This document shows, piece after piece, positions 7,449-16,903 of a DNA stretch of 64,000 nucleotides. Source of the DNA: an uncultured Lachnospiraceae bacterium (GTDB taxonomy: Bacteria; Bacillota; Clostridia; Lachnospirales; Lachnospiraceae); contig CAMXIK010000001.1 of NCBI GenBank assembly GCA_947243855.1, positions 124,001 to 188,000 on the forward strand. The letters run 5' to 3'. Position numbers and translations under genes: made by a program. Numbering within the stretch: the stretch's first letter is position 1; the number at the start of each line of letters is the position of its first letter. The notes under the pieces are model-generated. The model saw only the letters and a list, made by a program, of their open reading frames with translations. It ran no database searches and was not told where the DNA came from.

Positions 7449-9252
7449 GGGTTTTCTCCTCTTGGGTGAAAGGCAGCAGGATCGAAATGGTTGTGAAGCT
7501 TCCAAGACTGCTTGCCACGCTAAGGCCGTATGTATTACCAAATTCATACTGTAATCGCTTGTGTACATTGCTTATGCCGATTTCCCTGAAAAAGGAGGAA
7601 TCGGCGGAGGAATCCTGCACTAACAGACGGGCCGCAGTTTCTTCATCCATACCGACGCCGTCGTCCGTAATATCGATGCAGACGTCGGAATTGTCCTTTT
7701 GATAGATATGAATGGAGATGGCGCCTGCTGTTCCTTTCGGTTCTATGCCGTGAAAGATTGCATTTTCTACGATGGGCTGCAGCGTAAATTTAATAATGCT
7801 GCATTCGGTGAGAACGGGATCTGCAACCTCAATATTCAGGGTAATCGTTCCGCCATAGCGGTATTGCTGGATGGTAAAATAATCCTGCAGCAGCGATATT
7901 TCGTGGGATAGGGGAATCAAACTGGTGGTTCCTTTTGAAATATCCTTAAGCAGACGGGACAGGGAGGTGGTCATTTCCGCAATCCCCGGCGCATTCTGTA
8001 CCGTAGCCATCCATTTAATAGAATTCAGCGTATTGTAAAGAAAATGAGGGTTGATCTGGCTCTGCAGCATGCGGTATTCGTAATCCTTTTTTTGCCGTTC
8101 ATCGTCGATTCTTTGATTCATCAGGGACAGGACGTTTTCGGAAAGATCGTTAATGGTTTTACCGATATCGCCAAGCTCGTGTTCCCATTCTGTGGAAGGG
8201 TCTCGTGAAAAATCCCCGGCTTCTATGCGTTTCATGCGTTCCTGAAGTTTTTGGATCGGCACGTTTACGGTTTTCGAGAGAAAACGGGAAAACAGGATGA
8301 CGATGGCTGTTGCAGAGCACAGGATCACAATGACAACCAGAGCGAAGGTCTGGAAAATATTCTGGGAAAGAATATGTTCGTCCAGACATTCGGTCACATA
8401 TAATCCTTCAACGCTTAAAGGGCGGGTAATTAGGATGCAGACGCGTCCTTCCGCGTTACGGGCTTTTTCAATGACAGTGCCTTCGCTGAGCGCAATATTG
8501 GATAAATCCTGAATCTGCACAAAATCCCCGTCACAGGCGATAAGGTCCCTGTCTGCATATTGATAGAGGGTGTCGGCAATGTGAAAGTAAAGGCGGCTGT
8601 CCGCGTTGGTAAGATAATTATGCAGCGGGTCGGTAATCACGGAGGTGGAAATTTCTGTGAAAATATAGCCTAATTCCTGTGATTGGTAAGGATGCTCTAT
8701 TGTCACGACAAAAGGCAGGACGGATACGTCTTTATAGGTAGAAAAAGGGTCTTTCACAATGCCAGCGGCAAGTCTGCCGGAATGCTGATACAGAGTCTCA
8801 AAATAGGGCAGGGCTGTCACGGATTCAGCGGAGACCGCAACGCTGGAGAAGGGTGATTCTACCACCTGAATAATGTCGTTTTTGGAGTTACGGATAATGA
8901 CCATGCGGATAAGCTGCGAGCGCAGCGCGGCGTTGGTGCTATAAGTGTTGAGCACAAAATCGTGGGCATCTCTTTTTAAATGCTTGCTCGAATCATCATC
9001 TTTCATGGTAAATTGGCGAACCTGACTGCTGTTTTGGCAGGAGGACACGAAGCCTTTTACGTTTTCGATATTGGACTCGATGGAAGAGGCAAGCAGGGAA
9101 AGCTTGGTTTCCGTAGTCTGGATTAGATTGTCCCGAAGGTTTGTGGAGGCGATATAATAGCTGATAAAAGCGATGATAATACTGATCAGCAGGATCAGGG
9201 AGATGGTGTATAGCAGAATCCGCGCGCGGATGGTATGTAAATGCTTTTTCAA
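7441..9252 (-). CDS. YesM-type sensor histidine kinase
   Basis: 603 residues. Two membrane segments (about residues 8-35 and 295-322) flank a large extracytoplasmic sensor region. HAMP follows, then a His_kinase domain with the QINPHFLYNTLNSIKW phosphoacceptor motif and an HATPase domain with VENAIFHG and DDGVGM boxes. The probable start is TTG at 9252, which has AAAGGGGG about 7 bases upstream; in-frame codons further 5' lack a ribosome site. It forms a pair with the YesN-type regulator and is divergent from the solute-binding protein, the usual arrangement for sugar-sensing systems in Firmicutes. Confidence 0.92.
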   Translation of the reverse strand: MKKHLHTIRARILLYTISLILLISIIIAFISYYIASTNLRDNLIQTTETKLSLLASSIESNIENVKGFVSSCQNSSQVRQFTMKDDDSSKHLKRDAHDFVLNTYSTNAALRSQLIRMVIIRNSKNDIIQVVESPFSSVAVSAESVTALPYFETLYQHSGRLAAGIVKDPFSTYKDVSVLPFVVTIEHPYQSQELGYIFTEISTSVITDPLHNYLTNADSRLYFHIADTLYQYADRDLIACDGDFVQIQDLSNIALSEGTVIEKARNAEGRVCILITRPLSVEGLYVTECLDEHILSQNIFQTFALVVIVILCSATAIVILFSRFLSKTVNVPIQKLQERMKRIEAGDFSRDPSTEWEHELGDIGKTINDLSENVLSLMNQRIDDERQKKDYEYRMLQSQINPHFLYNTLNSIKWMATVQNAPGIAEMTTSLSRLLKDISKGTTSLIPLSHEISLLQDYFTIQQYRYGGTITLNIEVADPVLTECSIIKFTLQPIVENAIFHGIEPKGTAGAISIHIYQKDNSDVCIDITDDGVGMDEETAARLLVQDSSADSSFFREIGISNVHKRLQYEFGNTYGLSVASSLGSFTTISILLPFTQEEKTHD

Positions 9253-9459
9253 ACCAATTCCCCCTTTCCTTCGCAGTGCGCCTCGATTCCGCACCGCTCA
9301 TTGCCATCGCGTACATTGTACCATATTTATTTCCCGTGGGGAAAGGGATGGGGCGGAAAAGAGGAAATTGAGATAAAAAAGACAGATTAGTCAAAAATAG
9401 TGCATGAAAGCAGGGCGGGTCTTCAAAATGTTAAAATATTATGAATAAAATCAAAAAAT

Positions 9460-9480
9460 TTTCCATGTTAATTGTGGAAA
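9460..9480. promoter_or_regulatory. Inverted repeat near the ABC operon promoter
   Basis: TTTCCA (9460-9465), 9 bp, TGGAAA (9475-9480), overlapping the -35 region of the possible promoter. It may be a binding site for the linked YesN regulator or another factor; this is inferred from position. Confidence 0.4.
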
Positions 9481-9494
9481 GAAACGACTATACT
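9466..9494 (+). promoter_or_regulatory. Possible promoter of the first sugar ABC operon
   Basis: TGTTAA (9466-9471), 17 bp, TATACT (9489-9494). The -10 is good and the -35 is weak, as expected for a promoter needing an activator such as the divergent YesN protein. Confidence 0.5.
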
Positions 9495-9559
9495 GAAAAA
9501 GCAGCAGGGGAAATGGAAATCTGCTGGCAGTTGATCACAGAAAAGAGGGAGGAAAGAAA

Positions 9560-10951
9560 ATGAAGAAAAAACTGATAAGCGTTATGCTTTCAACGGCTAT
9601 GCTTGCAACTGTTCTGGCTGGCTGCGGCGGTAACGATACGGCACAGGCTCCGGCAGCGGAGGCTCCGGCGGCGGAAGCGCCTGCAGCAGAAGCGCCCGCG
9701 GCGGAAGAACCCGCAGCAGAAGCTCCGGCAGCAGAGGAAGCGGCGGCAGGCGAGGACATTACCTTAAAGTGGGCCATTTGGGATAAGGATATCACTCCTT
9801 ATTGGCAGGCGATTAAGGATGGCTATGAGGCATCGCATCCCGGCGTGACCATTGAAATGACAGATTTGGGCGCGACCGATTATATGACGGTACTGGCAAC
9901 GGAGCTTTCGGGCAGCGGGTCCGATTTCGATGTAGTGACGATCAAAGATGTGCCCGGTTATGCGACGCTGGTATCTAAGAATACCTTGGAGCCGCTTGAC
10001 AGCTATATCGCGGATGCGGGAATTGATCTTTCCGTTTACGGCGGCGTCGATAAGCAGGTGACGGTGAACGGAAGCCTTTATGAGCTGCCCTTTAGAAATG
10101 ATTTCTGGGTAGTATTCTACAATAAAGATATTTTTGATGCGGCGGGCGTGGATTACCCGACCAATGACATGACCTTTGAACAGTATGACGAGCTGGCAAG
10201 AAAAGTGGCTGATACCACTTTCGGTTCCCAGATCTATGGAACGCATTATCACACATGGAGAAGCGCGGTGCAGCTTTTCGGCGTGCTTGACGGTAAGCAC
10301 ACCGTTATGGACGGCAATTATGATTTCTTCAAGCCTTACTATGAGATGGTATTAAAGCAGGAGGATGATTCCATTTGTAGAAATTATGCGGATCTGAGCG
10401 CGGAAGGATTACATTACTCCGCAGCGTTCTCCGGCGGCGACGTGGCGATGTTAAACATGGGTTCTTGGTACATTTCCACCCTGATTGCAAGCCTTCAAAG
10501 CGGCGAGTATGACTCCTCATTATGCGGCAACTGGGGCATTGTGAAATATCCTCATGCAGAAGGCGTAGAAGCTGGTTCTACCTTGGGCACAATTACGGGT
10601 CTTGCGGTGACGAGCGTATCGGATCAGAAGGATGCGGCGTTTGATTTCGTAGAGTGGGTGTCCGGTCCGGATGGCGCGGCGGTTATGGCTTCGACAGGTA
10701 ACTTCCCGGCCCTGATGAATGATGAGATTTCGGAAATCATTGCCGGATTGGAAGGTTTCCCGACAGATGGGGCCAGCAGGGAAGCGCTGAGCGTATCCAA
10801 TTTGTATCTGGAAGTTCCTTATGCAGAGAAGGTTTCCGAGGTGAATGATATTCTTGATACCTACCATAAGTCCATTATGAACAGAGAGGTATCAATCGAC
10901 GACGGTATCGCTTCTATGAATGAGGAAGTAGGAAAGATACTGGGACAGTAA
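9560..10951 (+). CDS. Family-1 extracellular solute-binding lipoprotein
   Basis: 463 residues. A lipoprotein signal peptide with an LAGCGG lipobox places the acylated Cys at about residue 22. A linker of repeated APAAE units follows (about residues 29-68), then a SBP_bac_1 domain typical of oligosaccharide importers. GGGAGGAAAG precedes the ATG. It is the first gene of a binding protein-permease-permease set; no ATPase is encoded, so a shared MsmK/UgpC-type ATPase elsewhere is expected, as is usual for these systems. The GH88 and lyase neighbours suggest a uronate-containing oligosaccharide as ligand. Confidence 0.92.
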   Translation: MKKKLISVMLSTAMLATVLAGCGGNDTAQAPAAEAPAAEAPAAEAPAAEEPAAEAPAAEEAAAGEDITLKWAIWDKDITPYWQAIKDGYEASHPGVTIEMTDLGATDYMTVLATELSGSGSDFDVVTIKDVPGYATLVSKNTLEPLDSYIADAGIDLSVYGGVDKQVTVNGSLYELPFRNDFWVVFYNKDIFDAAGVDYPTNDMTFEQYDELARKVADTTFGSQIYGTHYHTWRSAVQLFGVLDGKHTVMDGNYDFFKPYYEMVLKQEDDSICRNYADLSAEGLHYSAAFSGGDVAMLNMGSWYISTLIASLQSGEYDSSLCGNWGIVKYPHAEGVEAGSTLGTITGLAVTSVSDQKDAAFDFVEWVSGPDGAAVMASTGNFPALMNDEISEIIAGLEGFPTDGASREALSVSNLYLEVPYAEKVSEVNDILDTYHKSIMNREVSIDDGIASMNEEVGKILGQ

Positions 10952-10983
10952 AGAAAGAAAACTCCATAAAAGAAGTCTTAGAA

Positions 10984-11010
10984 AGGGCTGGCTGCTGCGC
11001 AGCCGACCCT
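10984..11010 (+). other. Intercistronic hairpin without U-tract
   Basis: GGCTGC/GCAGCC core stem (10990-10995 with 10999-11004), extended by outer AGGG/CCCT pairs across one mismatch. The sequence after it is not T-rich, so it is more likely an RNA stabiliser or partial attenuator that separates binding-protein and permease expression. Confidence 0.6.
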
Positions 11011-11065
11011 TATTTCGCTGTGTGTCCGGCGGGCGCACGAAAACAGGGAAAGGAGTTAAAGGCGG

Positions 11066-12115
11066 ATGGATGAGAAGAAGGCTGCTCTGGTGCAAAGACT
11101 GGAGACGGAAGCTGCGGAGCTGATGCGGCAGATCCGGGCGGAGAATGATATAGAAAAGAAGAAAAAAATAATTGTGAAACGGGATTCTGTGCAGAGAAAA
11201 TTGACTGCGGTCAGGAACAACAGAAGGATCAGCAGGGAGACGCGAAGGGATCTGGTAGCCTATTCCTTTATTGCTCCTAATTTTATCGGGTTTGCCGTGT
11301 TTACGCTTGTTCCTATTGTGTTTGCATTTGTGCTGGCGTTTATGAACTGGGACGGCAGCAATGCCATCACCTTTGTGGGACTTGAAAATTTTAAAAGGAT
11401 GCCGCAGGACACGTTCTTTTTGGCAGCTTTTAAAAATACGATTCTCTATGTGCTGGGAACGGTTCCGCTGACCATGATTGCCTCTCTTGCATTGGCGATT
11501 GTGTTAAATCAGAAGATCCGCGCAAGGGGATTTTTCAGAACGGTAGCCTTTTTCCCATATGTAGCCTCTCTGGCGGCGATCACGGCGGTGTGGAGCATGA
11601 TTTTTCATCCCTCTAAAGGCCCGGTGAACTATATTCTCTATTCGGTGTTCAAGGTGCCGCAGGATCAACTGCCCAAATGGTTCAGCGGCAGTCTTGTACT
11701 GTTTACCTTAATCCTGTTCAGCGTATGGAAATATATGGGGTATTACATGGTCATTTATCTGGCGGGATTGCAGGGAATCTCCGCAGAGCTGTATGAGGCG
11801 GGAAGTCTGGACGGCGCTAACACATGGCAGAAGTTCCGCTATATTACTTGGCCGCAGCTTCGCTCCACCACCTTTTTCGTTGTGGTTATGCTGACCATCA
11901 ACTGTTTTAAGGTATATGATATAGCGGTTATGCTGGCGGGCGGAGGAGACGGAAAGCTGAGTACGTCGGCGACGGTTCTTGTCTACTATATTTACCAGAA
12001 TGCGTTTAACTATTGGGATCTTGGCTATTCCAGCGCGATCGCTATGGTGCTGTTTATACTGGTGCTGATTGTCACGCTGATTCAGTTTAGATACGAGAAA
12101 AAGTTAGAGGCATAG
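11066..12115 (+). CDS. Sugar ABC transporter permease, MalF/UgpA type, with N-terminal coiled extension
   Basis: 349 residues. Six membrane segments start at about residue 70, and the EAGSLDGANTWQKFRYITWP loop (about residues 243-262) is the EAA motif that contacts the ATPase. The first 65 or so residues are highly charged (Glu/Lys/Arg), predicted helical and probably coiled coil, longer than the usual 10-25 residue cytoplasmic tail. AAAGGAG precedes the ATG. It pairs with the downstream MalG-type permease. Confidence 0.92.
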   Translation: MDEKKAALVQRLETEAAELMRQIRAENDIEKKKKIIVKRDSVQRKLTAVRNNRRISRETRRDLVAYSFIAPNFIGFAVFTLVPIVFAFVLAFMNWDGSNAITFVGLENFKRMPQDTFFLAAFKNTILYVLGTVPLTMIASLALAIVLNQKIRARGFFRTVAFFPYVASLAAITAVWSMIFHPSKGPVNYILYSVFKVPQDQLPKWFSGSLVLFTLILFSVWKYMGYYMVIYLAGLQGISAELYEAGSLDGANTWQKFRYITWPQLRSTTFFVVVMLTINCFKVYDIAVMLAGGGDGKLSTSATVLVYYIYQNAFNYWDLGYSSAIAMVLFILVLIVTLIQFRYEKKLEA

Positions 12116-12136
12116 GAAAGGGAAGGAGGAACCGAA

Positions 12137-13012
12137 ATGAGCAGTGCAAATACAGGTACGGCTAATCAGAAATTCAGATCGAAAAGAAGAAACCAGATCA
12201 TCGGTAAAGTTCTCGTTTATGCAATTTTGCTTGTGATTACGATATGCATGATCCTTCCCTTTTTGTGGATGCTGTCTGCTTCCATCAAATCCAACCGGGA
12301 AGTGTTTGTGATGGACCCGTTCGTGTGGATTCCGAAGCAGCCGAAATGGGATAATTATATTAAAATATGGACGAAGATACCGCTGTTAAAATTTGTGCAG
12401 AATACGGTAGTTCTCACCATTGTGGTAACGTTTTTACAGCTCCTTACGTCAAGCTTTGCGGCGTATTCTTTTGCAAAACTGGAGTTTAAACATAAAAACG
12501 CGTTGTTTTTGGCTTACATAGCGACCATAGCCATGCCGTGGCAGGTATACATGGTGCCTCAGTTTATCATGATGAGAGGCATGGGGCTGAACGATAAGCT
12601 GCTGGCGATGATCTGTTTACAGGCGTTTTCGGCTTTCGGCGTATTTTTGATGAAGCAGTTTTACGAGGGCATCCCGAACGACCTTTGCGAGGCGGCCAGA
12701 ATAGACGGCATGAGCGAATACCGGATCTATGCGAGAATTATGCTGCCCCTGTCAAAACCGGCCCTCTCGACGCTTACGATTTTTACCTTTGTGAATACGT
12801 GGAACGATTATCTTGGCCCGTTAATCTATTTGAGAACCGAGACCAAAAAGACGATCCAGCTTGGATTGAAAATGTTCATCGGCCAATATTCTGCGGAATA
12901 CGGACTGATTATGGCTGGCTCTGTTGTGTCGCTGATACCGGTCATTGTTGTATTCTTATGCCTGCAAAAATATTTTGTGGAAGGCGTAGCGTCTACGGGA
13001 TTAAAGGGTTGA
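12137..13012 (+). CDS. Sugar ABC transporter permease, MalG/UgpE type
   Basis: 291 residues with six membrane segments and the EAARIDGMSEYRIYARIMLP EAA loop at about residues 183-202. AAGGAGG lies 8 bases upstream of the ATG. It is the second membrane subunit of the importer that delivers substrate to the cytoplasmic GH88 and lyase enzymes encoded around it. Confidence 0.93.
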   Translation: MSSANTGTANQKFRSKRRNQIIGKVLVYAILLVITICMILPFLWMLSASIKSNREVFVMDPFVWIPKQPKWDNYIKIWTKIPLLKFVQNTVVLTIVVTFLQLLTSSFAAYSFAKLEFKHKNALFLAYIATIAMPWQVYMVPQFIMMRGMGLNDKLLAMICLQAFSAFGVFLMKQFYEGIPNDLCEAARIDGMSEYRIYARIMLPLSKPALSTLTIFTFVNTWNDYLGPLIYLRTETKKTIQLGLKMFIGQYSAEYGLIMAGSVVSLIPVIVVFLCLQKYFVEGVASTGLKG

Positions 13013-13047
13013 CGGCGTAAAGAAAGACTGGAACGGAGGGAGAGCGT

Positions 13048-14229
13048 ATGTTGTTTGAAACGATGCCGGAGATTACCGGGGAGGAAGTGGAACGGGCCTT
13101 ACAGTTCTGCGCCGGACAGGTGGTAAGGAACCTGAAAGATTTTACCTACAAATTTCAGAAAGCGTACAGCGAGGATGGATTTTACCGGCCCATTGAAAAT
13201 AATTACTGGACGACCGGATTCTGGACGGGCGAAATCTGGCTTGCCTATGAATATGAGAAAGAAAGAGACGGGGAACTGGCGGGACGGCTGAAAGAGGCGG
13301 GAGAAATCCAGATCGAAAGCTTCCTGCACCGTATCGACCACAAGATCGAAGTAGATCATCACGATATGGGATTCCTCTATTCCCCTTCCTGCGTGGCGGG
13401 TTATAAGCTGATTGGCAGCAGAAAGGGCAGGGAGGCCGCCATCAAAGCGGCGGATCAACTGATTACCAGATATCATCCCGTGGGAGAGTTCATACAGGCA
13501 TGGGGGCCTATGGACGCGCCGGAAAATTACAGGCTGATCATAGACTGCCTATTGAATTTGCCGCTGCTGTATTGGGCGTCGGAGGAGACCGGAGACAGAA
13601 AATACAGGGATATTGCGGAGAAGCATATTCATACGGCGATTGCCAATGTGATTCGGGAAGATTATTCTACCTGGCATACCTTTTTCTTTGATATGGAGAC
13701 GGGCGCGCCCGATCACGGGGCGACCTGTCAGGGGTATCGCGACGGCTCCGCGTGGGCCAGAGGGCAGGCGTGGGGAATCTACGGATGCGCGCTGGCATAT
13801 AAGTATACGCACAGGGAAGAGTATATTACCATTTTTAAAAAGGTGACGCAGTATTATCTGGAACATCTGCCGAAAGATATGGTGCCGTTTTGGGATTTGG
13901 AATTTACGGACGGGGACGATCAGCCGAGGGATTCCTCTTCGGCTTCCATTGCGGCCTGCGGGATGCTGGAAATGATCAAATCCATGAATGAGGCGGATGC
14001 GGCGGTGTATCATAAATATGCCGGGCAGATGGTCAAGTCTCTTTATGACCGCTACGCGGTTTGGGATGAAAAGGTTTCGAACGGGCTGGTGCTGCACAGC
14101 ACCTATTCCAACCACTCCCCCTACAATACCTGTAATCACTACGGGGTGGACGAATGTAACTCATGGGGAGATTATTTTTACATGGAGGCGCTCACAAGGC
14201 TTCATAAGGATTGGAAACTGTACTGGTGA
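13048..14229 (+). CDS. GH88 unsaturated glucuronyl hydrolase
   Basis: 393 residues, no signal peptide. The (alpha/alpha)6-barrel family GH88 hydrates the 4,5-double bond of unsaturated uronic acid at the non-reducing end of lyase products, releasing a 5-keto-4-deoxyuronate. The two essential Asp residues are visible: D106 in DHHDMGFLY and D166 in IIDCLLNLPLL, matching D88 and D149 of the Bacillus enzyme with nearly the same spacing. CGGAGGG precedes the ATG. Located between the importer and a KduD-like dehydrogenase, it supports intracellular degradation of a glycosaminoglycan-like or related oligouronide. Confidence 0.9.
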   Translation: MLFETMPEITGEEVERALQFCAGQVVRNLKDFTYKFQKAYSEDGFYRPIENNYWTTGFWTGEIWLAYEYEKERDGELAGRLKEAGEIQIESFLHRIDHKIEVDHHDMGFLYSPSCVAGYKLIGSRKGREAAIKAADQLITRYHPVGEFIQAWGPMDAPENYRLIIDCLLNLPLLYWASEETGDRKYRDIAEKHIHTAIANVIREDYSTWHTFFFDMETGAPDHGATCQGYRDGSAWARGQAWGIYGCALAYKYTHREEYITIFKKVTQYYLEHLPKDMVPFWDLEFTDGDDQPRDSSSASIAACGMLEMIKSMNEADAAVYHKYAGQMVKSLYDRYAVWDEKVSNGLVLHSTYSNHSPYNTCNHYGVDECNSWGDYFYMEALTRLHKDWKLYW

Positions 14230-14281
14230 TAGAATGCCCAAAGTGCGGGTATTCTCCGCATGGCATGATGGAGGTTAAAAC

Positions 14282-16012
14282 GTGAACAGAGAGTGGGAAG
14301 GGAAACTGAAAACGAAGGATGACTTCTGGGAACTGCTCATGGAGCTTTTACGCCCATTGCTTTCTTATTACAGCGAGGAGAGGGCGGAACTGGTTCTGGG
14401 TGTGACTGCGACCAATTATGATCAAAAGGCGATCCGCCTGGAAGCTTTTTCGCGTCCGCTGTGGGGGCTGGTTCCCTTTTGGGCAGGGGGCGGCAGTGCG
14501 CCGGAATTTGAGGAAATATACCAAAAAGGACTGGCGGCTGGAACGAATCCGCAGGGGAAGGAATATTGGGGCGGTTTTCATGCCTTTGACCAGCGGTTTG
14601 TGGAAATGGCGGCCATATCCTATGGGCTGATTCTTGCGCCGGAAAAATTATGGAATCCGCTTACGGAGACGCAGAAGGACAATCTGGAGGCATGGCTTGA
14701 CGGAATCAACCGCTATGAACTTCCAGTCTGCAACTGGGTTTTGTTTGCGGTATTGGTTAATGTGGCGTTAAAAAAACTTGGCAGATCTTATGACAGAGAA
14801 AAGCTGGAGACCTATTTACAGGGGGCGGACAGCTTTTATCTGGGGGACGGCTGGTATCAGGACGGCGATTCTGGTCAGAAGGATTACTATGTGTCCTTTG
14901 CCATCCACTTTTACAGTCTGTTTTATGCAAAGGTCATGGAGCAGGAAGACCCGGAGCGGTGCCGCGTATATAAAGAGCGGGCGGCGCTCTTTGGCAGGCA
15001 GTTTATCTATTGGTTTGACGAGGACGGGGCGGCGCTGCCGTTTGGCCGGTCCCTTACCTATCGTTTTGCACAGGTAAGTTTCTTTTCCGCTTGTCTGATG
15101 GCGGGCGTGGAGCCTTTTTCTGTGGGTGTGATGAAGGGGCTGATCGTGAGGCATCTGTGCGACTGGATGAGGAAACCGATCTTTGACAGGGACGATATTC
15201 TGACCATCGGTTATGGCTATTCCAATCTGATTATGGCGGAAAATTACAACGGTCCCGGTTCCGCCTATTGGTCGCTTAAGACCTTTGCGGTTCTGATGCT
15301 GCCGGACGACCATTCGTTTTGGAAAGCGGAAGCGGAGCCTCTGCCTCAGCTTGAGGAGCAAATGGCGCTGCCCTATGCGGATATGTTGATTCATCGGTAT
15401 CCGGGCCATGTGACGGCGTTTGTTCCCGGACGGTTCAGTCCTTTCGGACATGGGCATAGCCCGGAAAAGTACGGGAAATTTGCCTACGATACGAGGTTTG
15501 CTTTCAGCGTGGCCAAATCAACCTGTGAGATCACGGAGGCGGCCGCCGACAGTATGCTTGCTTTTGTGACGGACGGGTATGTGTATCCGCGCAGAATCTG
15601 CGAAAGCTTTTCTGTGACGGAGGAGGAGATCACATCCGAGTGGGTTGCGTGTAAAGGCATCAGGGTTACCACGACGATTACGCCCACAAAGGAGGGACAT
15701 ATCCGTAAGCACAGGATTGTGAGCGACAGGGACTGTGTGGCTTACGACAGCGGTTTTGCGGTGGAAATCGACGTGGAGGGAGAACGCTTGGAGGCTGGAG
15801 CGGATAGGGCACAGGCCGCGAACTGCTACAGCAGTTGCGAGGTCAGACGGGTGCGCGGAGAAGGAGCCGGGGAGATCGTGCAGACGGCGTGCAACACCAA
15901 TCTGCTTCATGCCATGACCAGAATTCCGGCGATCCGGTATGAGATCCGGAAGGGAGAGAATGAAATAGAGACGGAAGTCAGGGTGCGGTACGGGAAAGAG
16001 GATTTGAAATAG
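14282..16012 (+). CDS. DUF2264 family protein
   Basis: 576 residues, no signal peptide, GTG start 8 bases after GGAGG. The N-terminal part (to about residue 370) has the helical pattern of DUF2264 proteins, with blocks such as SRPLWGLVPFW and GDGWYQDGDSGQKDYY. The C-terminal third is beta-rich and resembles the sandwich domain of lyases and toroid hydrolases. These proteins occur in polysaccharide-utilisation loci and are probably glycan-active, but I cannot name a reaction with confidence. Its place between GH88 and the dehydrogenase suggests it cleaves a second linkage of the same imported oligosaccharide. Confidence 0.8.
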   Translation: MNREWEGKLKTKDDFWELLMELLRPLLSYYSEERAELVLGVTATNYDQKAIRLEAFSRPLWGLVPFWAGGGSAPEFEEIYQKGLAAGTNPQGKEYWGGFHAFDQRFVEMAAISYGLILAPEKLWNPLTETQKDNLEAWLDGINRYELPVCNWVLFAVLVNVALKKLGRSYDREKLETYLQGADSFYLGDGWYQDGDSGQKDYYVSFAIHFYSLFYAKVMEQEDPERCRVYKERAALFGRQFIYWFDEDGAALPFGRSLTYRFAQVSFFSACLMAGVEPFSVGVMKGLIVRHLCDWMRKPIFDRDDILTIGYGYSNLIMAENYNGPGSAYWSLKTFAVLMLPDDHSFWKAEAEPLPQLEEQMALPYADMLIHRYPGHVTAFVPGRFSPFGHGHSPEKYGKFAYDTRFAFSVAKSTCEITEAAADSMLAFVTDGYVYPRRICESFSVTEEEITSEWVACKGIRVTTTITPTKEGHIRKHRIVSDRDCVAYDSGFAVEIDVEGERLEAGADRAQAANCYSSCEVRRVRGEGAGEIVQTACNTNLLHAMTRIPAIRYEIRKGENEIETEVRVRYGKEDLK

Positions 16013-16043
16013 TGATTCGATAAAGCTGGGACAGGAGGAGCAG

Positions 16044-16835
16044 ATGGCGGTTTTTACATTAAAAATAGTAGACGGAAACAAGCAGATTCTCAAGGAGGAA
16101 ACCGGGGAAGCGTATGCGGCGGTCGTGTATGAAAAACCTTATCAGGAGGGAGATGCGATACAGCTTGAGACCACCGAAAAAGATTGTTATGTGGTCTGGC
16201 AGGCGGATGACGCTCTCGGGCCGGCATTTTGCTATCTCACGGAGGGCAGGGTTATTTATGAAGTGCCCTTTGGGGAGAAAAAGATTCCGTATTCCCCCAA
16301 GTCGTTTAGCGGGGAGAAGCATTATCTTTACGTGCGCGCTGCACGGGAAGAGGAAATTGGCGCGTATAGGAATCTAGCGCTCAACGTGTACGACCAGCAT
16401 GGGGATAGAGGGTGCTTCCCTCATGCCTCGGCCAATGTGGAGACCAGAGGAGAATCGGTCTTTGCGGCGCGCAACGCTATAGACGGCGTCTGTGAGAACA
16501 GAGGGCACGGCGAATGGCCCTATGCGTCGTGGGGGATTAACATGCAGGACGACGCGGAGATGAAGGTGGAGTTCGGCAGGGAGGTAGAGGCGGATCAGAT
16601 TCGGCTTTACACGCGGGCGGACTTTCCGCACGATAACTGGTGGCGGCAGGTAAAGCTGGAATTTTCGGACGGCTCCATCCTTGTGTGGGATTTGGAAAAG
16701 AGCGTGAAGCCCCACGAGATCAGCTTTGCCCCGAAAAAAATTACGTGGGTGAGATTTTACGATCTTTTAAAGGCCGACGGCCCGTCGCCTTTTCCGGCGC
16801 TCAGCCAGATCGAGGTGTATGGACGGAATGTTTAG
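16044..16835 (+). CDS. Possible carbohydrate-binding protein (discoidin-like C-terminus)
   Basis: 263 residues, no signal peptide. The C-terminal 150 residues (about 110-263) resemble F5/8-type or related beta-sandwich binding domains: NLALN opening, an AIDG block, WASWGI-like aromatic strand, VEFGREVEADQIRLY and closing ALSQIEVYG. The N-terminal 100 residues look like a separate small beta domain. No catalytic motif was recognised. GGAGGAG precedes the ATG. A cytoplasmic binding-only protein in a catabolic operon is odd; it may be a lectin-like accessory or an enzyme of an unrecognised family. Confidence 0.65.
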   Translation: MAVFTLKIVDGNKQILKEETGEAYAAVVYEKPYQEGDAIQLETTEKDCYVVWQADDALGPAFCYLTEGRVIYEVPFGEKKIPYSPKSFSGEKHYLYVRAAREEEIGAYRNLALNVYDQHGDRGCFPHASANVETRGESVFAARNAIDGVCENRGHGEWPYASWGINMQDDAEMKVEFGREVEADQIRLYTRADFPHDNWWRQVKLEFSDGSILVWDLEKSVKPHEISFAPKKITWVRFYDLLKADGPSPFPALSQIEVYGRNV

Positions 16836-16903
16836 AAACCAGAAAAATATGACAGGATAGAATGCCAGCGGGAATTTGGCGGCGTTTCAGAATGGAGGAA
16901 ATG

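Larger units (their letters stand above)
9253..9559. other. Intergenic region between sensor kinase and ABC operon
   Basis: 307 bp containing the divergent control region. On the plus strand there is a possible promoter (9466-9494) and a palindrome (9460-9480). On the minus strand a TACAAT-like -10 lies at 9320-9315 but its -35 is poor. No other coding signal was seen. Confidence 0.6.
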
